Part shown: in pieces, positions 57,805 to 64,000 of the stretch
Layout of the letters: each line of letters starts with the position of its first letter
Numbering within the stretch: position 1 is the stretch's first letter
Origin: Hetaerina americana
Taxonomy: Eukaryota > Arthropoda > Insecta > Odonata > Calopterygidae
Length of the DNA: 64,000 nucleotides
Assembly: GCA_022747635.1 (NCBI GenBank)
Contig: JAKTNV010000023.1
Span: forward strand, 7,369,348-7,433,347
Direction of reading: 5' to 3'
The notes under the pieces: model-generated
What the model was told of the DNA's origin: nothing
Databases searched by the model: none
Seen by the model: only the letters and a program-made list of their open reading frames with translations
Translations under genes and position numbers: made by a program

Positions 57805-58285
57805 TCGTAATGGCATGTCTTAATTTGCTCAGCACCAACGCGATGAGCCAAATACTAGGGACACCGACTAGTGGCAACAGCATTCCAGATCTTTGCTCGA
57901 TAAACAATCCCGAAATATTTACACATTCATATGTAACGGAAGGAACAAGTGACCACAAAGCTATTGTAATAAAATAATCTATTTTAGTAAGCAAAATCGT
58001 TGATCCCAGAAAAAAGTTATACTTATCTGAGAAAGGTACCTTGAGGGATTTTTTCGCATGTCTTAGAAAAAGCATTACAATTTAGCCACATCACGGAAAC
58101 GCTCAACACTGAGACTGAGGCTACATGGAAGTATTTCTTGGAATTAATTAGACACGGTATAGAGACATATAATCCTACTAAAGAGGAACGAACCACGATG
58201 GAATAACAGTGGGGTGTGAAGCGTTTTAAGACAACAAAAGAAATTGCACCCGTAAATACAAAACACTTTGGAAAACGGCCAAGGG
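57805..58285 (+). mobile_element. LINE-A copy A6, part 1 (EN C-terminus)
   Basis: FVMACLNLLSTNAMSQILGT, PTSGNSIPDLCSINNPEIF, YVTEGTSDHKAIVIK (catalytic SDH intact) and then the decayed basic linker (KKLYLSEKGTLRDF). Interrupted by the SINE at 58297-58603. Confidence 0.8.
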
Positions 58286-58614
58286 ACGACTTCTGAGGGG
58301 ATCGAGATGGTGCGGGGGCTAACGTACTGGCTTCCCACCCTGAGGGCGCGGGTTCAAATCCCGGCGGTGTTGAATATTTTTCAGAGGTGTCTCGATCCCT
58401 ACTTGAGGTGCTTTGTGGAGGGCACTTTGAGTGAGTACGCCGTCCGTCGGATGGGACGTTAAGCCGCGGACCCCTTGGCGCCTTTCGTAAAGAGTAGGCT
58501 AATGCCGACGCCGGGTTTCTCTCCACCCTTCATCCTTTCCTGTCCTTCCCCTATGGCGCAAATGACCTTAGCTGTCGGTCGCCTCCCCTCAAAACTACTA
58601 CTACGACTTCTGAA
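58286..58614 (+). mobile_element. tRNA-derived SINE, type S1, copy 2, 11-bp target duplication
   Basis: SINE body 58297-58603 between direct repeats ACGACTTCTGA (58286-58296 and 58604-58614). A-box-like GGGGGCTAACGTACTGG and B box GGTTCAAATCC at 58351-58361. The body shares the ordered words of 28311-28623, ending in CCTCCCCTCAAAACTACTAC. The host LINE-A linker is continuous across it. Confidence 0.92.
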
Positions 58615-58970
58615 ATTGCACGGAAAAAAGACAACACGTCGTAGGGAAACAAAAAAAGTAACGCAAAGCGCTTTTATAAATATCAAAAGAAATATTTTGT
58701 ACGATTACTTGGAGACCCTATGGCATTCTGGTCGTACGTTAGAGAATTGCAGGGAAAATGTCCGACCATAAGTCCCAGAAAAGCAGCAATGGTAATATAA
58801 TTCAGACAGCACCCAAGAAGCGAATGTTTTATATAATCTCTTTCAAGGAGTGTACAATAATGACTGAGCGATACCCAGTTAAGTCCACGTCACACCCATC
58901 GCAAAGATGGATGATATTAGAATCTTTCCGATTCCAGTAAGAAATTTAAAACTATAATTCGCGCTGAGTA
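58615..58970 (+). mobile_element. LINE-A copy A6, part 2 (EN-RT linker)
   Basis: CTEKRQHVVGKQKK-like basic stretch, then VRELQGKCPTISP-like (FWSYVREL) and AQEANVLYNLFQGVYNND, the ANIL(N/K)xFFQSVY motif of the linker. Truncated where LINE-B B8 begins at about 58985. Confidence 0.7.
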
Positions 58971-58984
58971 AAACAGCCTCTAGA

Positions 58985-59215
58985 CTTAGGATATTACGAA
59001 TTTCCCTCCTACTTTCATTTCTACCTCCAGAGCTTCCCATGCCACTAATCATTTGCTCCACATATTATACGTTGAACACCACCGGTGATAAGGGGCAGCT
59101 CTGCCTTACACCTTTTCCTAAAGCTGCCCATCCGGACTCTCCGTCTCCCACTTGCACCTGAGTAGTCTGAGACATGTTCAGGTTGCGGATTAGCTTCCTG
59201 TCCCTCCAAATATTA
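58985..59215 (-). mobile_element. LINE-B fragment B8a (RT)
   Basis: Minus-strand match to B2 10200-10430: the AAGCTGCCCATCCGGACTC block (NLNMSQTAQVRVG coding) and LSPLLFNVYAE-like sequence. Truncated at 59215 by AAAT/TA repeats. Confidence 0.75.
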
Positions 59216-59231
59216 ATAAATAAATAAAATA

Positions 59232-59233
59232 TA

Positions 59234-59300
<67 letters not shown>
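59232..59300. repeat. (TA)n microsatellite
   Basis: About 33 TA units separating two LINE-B copies; directly at the 3' end of B8b. Confidence 0.95.
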
Positions 59301-59301
<1 letters not shown>

Positions 59302-59303
<2 letters not shown>

Positions 59304-59866
59304 GTAATCTACCGGTAAAGGTAGGTTTTTCGATAGACGCAGCTACTAAATAAAAATTTTCTGACTCTTAATAAAACACAAAATCCAGCATCCTACTCAA
59401 TATCAGGTCCCTCTTCAGCTCTAAGTAGTTTCTTCCTCCTTTAATCCCGTCCAACATCCATATCCCGTTCCTTCCCTTTCCTCTTTCGCCTAACATTTTA
59501 CCCTCTATTACTGTCTTCAACATTCCACTGCCGGTCTATAACCCCTTCATCGACTTTTCCTGCCTCCATAGGATTTATCCCAACAAACCCGTCTTCACCT
59601 AGCATACAAAGTATTACTCATTTGTTTTCTTCTCTGTCCATTTTACCTTCTCATCCCATACCTGTCGCACTGAATTTACAATTCACTCAGCAATGCTTGC
59701 AACCCCTTGGCGGACTAGAAAACTAAAGCTTGTTTATCAGCGAACCCAGCTGATTTTACGAATTCCCCGCCAACTTTCATTCCTACCTCGAGTTCTTCCC
59801 ATGCCTCTTTATCATTTCCTCTACATATACTTTAAACAACGGTGATACTGGGCAACCCTGCGTTAC
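59302..59866 (-). mobile_element. LINE-B copy B8b with a 0.34-kb internal deletion
   Basis: The 3' end GGTAATCTACCGGTAAAGGT and following 350 bp match 9406-9753. At about 59651 the sequence jumps to the equivalent of 10116 (CATACCTGTCGCACTGAATT). TTCTC is present at both breakpoints in B2, so the deletion is between short direct repeats. It is 5'-truncated at 59866. Confidence 0.85.
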
Positions 59867-60205
59867 TATAAGGGAGATAGATTCCAGTACAGATAGATAC
59901 AAATACTAATTCTTTCCCCGAACAATCAGAAATAATAATGGGAAGAAACCGAAGTCCCTTTATAAATATTAATAACATTGAATTTACAAGTCGGAACAAA
60001 ATTAAAAATTGAAAAGATGTCAGCTATACTTTCAGGTGCGTGTGTATATTAGTTGATAGTTTGAGTGTTTGTATGTGAGTGGGGTGTGAATGTTCTTGCA
60101 TGAATGTATGGCATGTTTTTTTGTGGATGTATGAATTTGTAGTTTTTGCATGCGGTTTTTTTTCTTTTCTAAATTACGGGTGGTGTCCTAACACCCGTAA
60201 CACGC
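59867..60205 (+). mobile_element. LINE-A 3' end, copy A7a
   Basis: REIDSSTDRYKY, FFPRTIRNNNGKKPKSLYKY (C-terminus), then the 3' untranslated region TTGCATGAATGTATGGC and a damaged tail, GGTGGTGTCCTAACACCCGTAAC. The hairpin distal arm and GTAGAT run are missing. Confidence 0.8.
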
Positions 60206-60602
60206 TGAAGACATTGCCCCAAATTTACGTATTGTTTTTCTAAAATCGATAGAAGGAGGCTCAGTGCCTCGCGACTGGAAGCTAGCCCATATAACTCCCA
60301 TCTATAAAGGCGGCGATAGGGATAAACCAACCAATTACCGACCCATTTCTTTAACATCGATCTCTTGTAAAATATTGGAACACATTATTGTCACCAACAT
60401 TATGAGATTTCTTGATAGTAGGAAAATACTAATCCACAACCAGCACGGATTTAGGAAAAGCAGATCTTACGAAACAGAACTTGGTCTCTTCATTCACGAT
60501 ATACTTAGATCGGGAGAAAACAACACACAAGTCGATGTAGCATTCCTGGATTTCAAAAAAGCCTTCGACAAAGTCCCTCACAATAAACTGTTACATAAGA
60601 TG
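60206..60602 (+). mobile_element. LINE-A copy A7b, part 1 (RT start)
   Basis: SVPRDWKLAHITPIYKGGDR, KPTNYRPISLTSISCKILEH, FLDSRKILIHNQHGFRKSRS, YETELGLFIHDILRSGENNT, VAFLDFKKAFDKVPHNKLLH (motif A with FLDFKKAFD intact). Interrupted at 60602 by the nested LINE-A copy and resumed at 61371. Among the best-preserved RT starts here. Confidence 0.9.
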
Positions 60603-61370
60603 CTTATAAGGGACTGCAAGACTGAAATTATTAAATAAATTTAGATCCGCATGTTTCTGCACCGAGGTCTCGCAAATTATTCGTACTCCTACATACATTG
60701 GTCGCTTGGATCATGCATATAAAATTCGGGAAATAGATGCCAGAACTAGCCGACTCAAGGACTCCTTCTTCCCACGGACAATACGGGATAGCAACTGCAG
60801 GGTTATAGATAGCAAAAATTCCACTTGCCACCCTCAGCGTCTAAAAAATAATTAGTTGTATTTAAATGCATGCTCTTCCACTAACCTTATGTGTTTTGCT
60901 ATAATAACCCATTCTTTCCGAATGACCTCATTCGTGTTCCGTTCATCTGTTTTTAAGTCTCTTTCCTTTCAATCCCTCGTCCCTCTCCGCGGGGGGAAAT
61001 TCCTGCTACCTGCAACGTTGGGTCGCATTCCATTCCCTTTACAGACTCTTTGGGGGTAGAGTGTTTTGTGGTGCATTTTCATGTGGTAGTGATGTTTCAA
61101 TTTCTTGCTTGTTGTGTCCTAGGTTCCGTGTTGTAGGATGGCTTTCGTGCTGCATCATGGGGTGCAGTTTTTTAGTTGTTTTGCGGTATATGTGTTTGCA
61201 TGAGTATTGGATGAAGGGATTTTTGCATGAGTGTGTTCGCTGCTGTGGGTGTGATTTTCCGTGTTGTTTTTTTTGCATGTGGTATTTTTCCTTTTACGTT
61301 TGGTGACCAAACACCCCCCGCCACACGCCCTTGCGGCGGCTTGCGGGGTATTATGTAGATGTAGATGTAG
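60603..61370 (+). mobile_element. LINE-A 3' end nested inside A7b
   Basis: Carries the C-terminus (RTPTYIGRLDHAYKIREIDA, RTSRLKDSFFPRTIRDSNCR), a long 3' untranslated region and the reference tail: ACACCCCCCGCCACACGCCC, TTGCGGCGGCTTGCGGGG, TATTATGTAGATG and GTAGATGTAG. The hairpin CCCCGCC/GGCGG..GCGGGG is intact. Removing it rejoins the host RT (NKLLHK / LKFYGIN). Any target duplication is only about 2 bp. Confidence 0.9.
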
Positions 61371-62570
61371 AAACTTAAATTCTATGGAATCAACGAGAAA
61401 AAATTAATTGGATTAGAGACTTCTTGTCAAACCGCAAACAAATAGTAGTCATTGATGGGTTGTGCTAAACGGATAGAGATGTAACTTCGGGCGTCCCCCA
61501 GGGAAGTGTAATAGGGCCTCTTCTGTTCTTAATATACATTAATGACTTAAGCACACACGTTGGTAGCAATCTGAGGTTATTTGCTGACGACACGGTGATA
61601 TACAGGGAAATAAGGAGCCAACTAGATCGCGAGCTACCCTTTAGAGACTTAGACAATATTTCGGAATGGTGCAATGAATTGGGATTAACACTTAATACAG
61701 ATAAATGCGCAGTTTTGAAATTTTGAAAGAAAGGAAGCGAGGAACAGGATATAAATTACAAAATAGAGGGTTCAGTATTGACTACGGCAAATCAAGTTAA
61801 ATATTTGGGGGTTGTTCTAACACCACGCCTTTCATGGGGAGCACATATCAGGACAATATGCGGATCAGCTTTAAAGAAACTTGGCTTCATAAAACGGGTG
61901 GTGGGGAAATGTAAAGAGAAAGTTAAAGAGAGGTGTAATTTTGCTCTAGTTAGACCTCATTTGGAACATGCCGCAAGTATTTAAGCTCCTTGGGACAAAA
62001 TTTGGCAAAAAGGAATTAGATGAAGTCCAGAGAAAATCCGCCGGATACGTTCAAAATTGTCATAATAAGAACACAAGTGTGACAGGTCTCTTCGGGGATT
62101 TAGGATGGGAGCCACTTGAAATACGAAGAGAACAGGCGAGACTTAGACTTTTAGAAAGGTTCAGAACAAACGAGTTTGACTATGACACTGAAGGAATTAT
62201 AATAGCCCCTCACTACTTAGGTAGATCAGAGCGCAAAGATAAACTAAGAGAGATAGATTCCAGGACAGAAAGGTACAAATACTCATTCTTTCCACGAACA
62301 ATCATAAATCATAATAGTAAGAAACTGAAGTCACTTTAGAAATATTAAATACATTGAATTTAAAAGTCGGAGCAAAGTTAAACACTGCAAAGCTGTTAGG
62401 TATACTTTCAGGTGCATGGGTATGTAAGATGTAGTTTGAGTGTTTGCATGTATGTGGGGTGTAAGTGTTCATGCATCCATGTTTTTTTTGTGGATATATG
62501 ATTTTGTGGTTATCCCCACACGCCCTTGCGGCGGCTTGCGGGGTATTAAGTAGATGTAGATGTAGAATAA
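61371..62570 (+). mobile_element. LINE-A copy A7b, part 2 (RT core to tail)
   Basis: [60 protein letters not shown] (catalytic FADD), [119 protein letters not shown], a 3' untranslated region and GCGGCTTGCGGGGTATTAAG plus GTAGATGTAGATGTAG. Stops at 61470 and 61727 and a frameshift near 61990 make it inactive. Most complete RT of family A. Confidence 0.92.
61968..62339 (+). pseudogene. LINE-A RT C-terminal fragment (123 codons)
   Basis: Open frame covering KKELDEVQRKSAGYVQNCHN through the C-terminal RTIINHNSKKLKSL and its natural stop. The frame is offset by one from the upstream RT (frameshift near 61985). Confidence 0.88.
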
Positions 62571-63431
62571 CGCGCGAAGGAATCGCGAAGCAACCCATAC
62601 GCATAAGTAGTAGAGAATCACCCAGACTAGAGGATATTCCAGCAAGGGTATTGAAATAGGTCGCGACCGAAATTGCGCCTTTTTAATACATATTTAACAA
62701 ATCGATTTGAGGAAGTGTCGTTCCCCTGGAATGGAAAATAGCCAGCAATGCACCAATTTTTAAAAGCGGAAATTAACAAGACCTCGGTTATTACCGACCA
62801 ATATATCAACCGCCCTCTCCTGTATAGTCTTGGAACACATTATTTTTAGTAACGTCGTGTCAGTCGTCGACACTCTCGACCTATTATCCAGCAGACAACA
62901 CGGATTCAGAAAGGGGAGATGATGTGAAACGCAGTGGGGATATTTTATACGCGGCGTTCTTCAATCGGGGGAAAGAAACAAACAAGTAGATGCGATAATC
63001 CTGGATATCAAAAAGGAATATTATAAAGTCCGACACGCTAAATTGATTCATAAGTTGCCATGAAACGGAATGAACGACAAAATAATAAACAGGATTTTGT
63101 GCTTCCCCTCTGACCGCAAACAGAATGCAGTGAGTGATGGCTCAAGCTCTAATTATGTGCGAGTAACATCCGGCGTCCCACAGGGTAGTGTCATAGGACC
63201 ACTACTTTGTCTCATACACATTAATGATATCACCAGTATAATAAAAATCAGCATGAGACTCTTTGCAAATGACACTGTAATCTAAAGAGAAACAGCGAAT
63301 GACGCAGATCGTGAATCACTCAAAATTGACTTAAACAACATTCAAAAATTGTGTGAAGAATGGGGACTGGAATTAAACACGAAAAAATGTACCGTCATGC
63401 ATTTCTGAAACAATAGAAAGCACAACCAAAC
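62571..63431 (+). mobile_element. LINE-A-like copy A8, part 1 (RT)
   Basis: Begins immediately after the tail of A7b. RISSRESPRLEDIPARVLK (linker), a decayed TPIFKxG region, [60 protein letters not shown] (FADD changed to FAND, so catalytic Asp lost) and EWGLELNTKKCTVMHF. A subfamily close to A3. Interrupted by P4. Confidence 0.85.
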
Positions 63432-63631
63432 TTGAGGGCAAAAAAGATACGTTGCACTTCCACATAAAGATTGAGTATTTCCCGACCATGGTTTCGACGC
63501 TACGCATCATCCAAACCATGGCCGTCAATTTGTTAAATCTTTATTTGGAAGTGCAATGTTGCTTTTTTTACCCTCATCATGCAGGAATTCCGCAAAGTTA
63601 AACCTGAAAATGTTATGTTTAACAACCAAAC
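63422..63631 (-). mobile_element. Hammerhead inverted-repeat element P4 with 10-bp target duplication
   Basis: Insert 63432-63621 between ACAACCAAAC (63422-63431 and 63622-63631). Imperfect inverted arms of about 38-40 bp (63434-63471, 63536-63575). The minus-strand core reads UGGAUGA (consensus CUGAUGA), a stem, GAAA, a minimal stem III (ACC/GGT around AT) and UC; two core bases are changed, so probably inactive. ATG at 63579 opens MQEFRKVKPENVMF, the same extension type as P2. Confidence 0.8.
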
Positions 63632-63705
63632 GTTACCAACTTACACACTCGGAAGTGTTCGAATGAGCGTCGTGGATGAAGTAAAATATTTTGGGGTGAC
63701 AATTG
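63622..63705 (+). mobile_element. LINE-A-like copy A8, part 2
   Basis: NNQTLPTYTLGSVRMSVVDE, VKYFGVTIAWEVS continues A8 after P4 (VKYLGVxI motif). Truncated near 63705. Confidence 0.75.
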
Positions 63706-63964
63706 CATGGGAAGTTTCTTTATTTTACTTCAGCTAGTAAAATTTTATGCCTGAAATTCATGTGAAGGGTATTGACATTGGTTTTTGCAAATGCACGGCA
63801 TCTAGAATGGCTCGATTTTCATTCATCATTAAAGCCGTGTCAGTAGTATTCATTTTTGCTTTGTTTGGATTGATTTTCGCCTTAGAATTAAAGTGACGGG
63901 CTTTCAATTATAGTCGCCGGTACTTGAAAAAACAGGCATGTCCCCCTGTATTTCATTTACACCC

Positions 63965-64000
63965 GTATCTACATCTACATCTACTTAAGACCCCGAGCCA
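63965..64000 (-). mobile_element. LINE-A 3' tail entering from the right
   Basis: The minus strand reads CTCGGGGTCTTAAGTAGATG, then GTAGATGTAGAT, the tail of a minus-orientation LINE-A copy cut by the window edge. Confidence 0.75.

Noticed and set aside
58023..58526. 167-codon minus-strand frame
   Set aside because: It reads antisense through LINE-A and into SINE S1; an antisense shadow, not a gene.

Overview
Eukaryotic, most probably arthropod, non-coding DNA. I find no convincing host gene, prokaryotic operon or CRISPR array. The window is a graveyard of transposable elements with several levels of nesting. The evidence is protein homology read through stops and frameshifts, target-site duplications, tRNA-like SINE heads, long (TA)n arrays and the absence of any long intact reading frame (the longest is 237 codons). 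An insect or chelicerate is likely from the mix of mariner, Jockey/CR1-type LINEs and tRNA-derived SINEs; I cannot name the species.

Main families. (A) A Jockey/CR1-like LINE with an apurinic endonuclease (EN), a reverse transcriptase (RT), a conserved 3' hairpin and a (GTAGAT)n tail; many partial copies lie on both strands. (A-C) A related LINE subfamily seen mainly through its RT C-terminus. (B) A second LINE, RTE-like, with an EN of the craniofacial-development-protein-2 type; the best copy is at 22655-25225 (minus). (D) A single third LINE C-terminus near 49.9 kb. (M) Six mariner (Tc1/mariner, D34D) copies, all broken. (P) Short Penelope-like pieces with terminal inverted repeats, hammerhead-ribozyme-like cores and, in four copies, a short start-codon-bearing 3' extension. 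(S) At least three tRNA-derived SINE types. One Ty1/copia remnant lies at 26.7-28.2 kb (minus).

Layout. 0-6 kb: LINE scraps and a GC-rich island (2.7-3.5 kb). 6.7-10.6 kb: a LINE-A copy split by a mariner and a hammerhead element, flanked by LINE-B. 10.7-19 kb: SINE, mariner, LINE tails and another GC-rich patch. 19-25 kb: a LINE-B EN fragment split by a SINE, a LINE-A RT, then the best LINE-B copy. 26.7-31.8 kb: copia remnant, SINE, LINE-B split by the best-preserved hammerhead element, and an internally deleted LINE-B. 32.5-41 kb: G-rich tract, GC-rich islands and a plus-strand LINE-B split by a 372-bp LINE-A tail. 42-50 kb: long minus-strand LINE-A copies, one split by a mariner. 50.3-50.9 kb: a 225-bp near-perfect palindrome between (TA)n arrays. 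52-57 kb: a fold-back hairpin and three mariners, two of them tail to tail. 57.7-64 kb: LINE-A copies in series, with a SINE, LINE-B pieces and another hammerhead element.

The most interesting material is the set of hammerhead/Penelope-like insertions with direct target-site duplications, the LINE-A 3' hairpin module, and two mariners inserted at the same codon of LINE-A.
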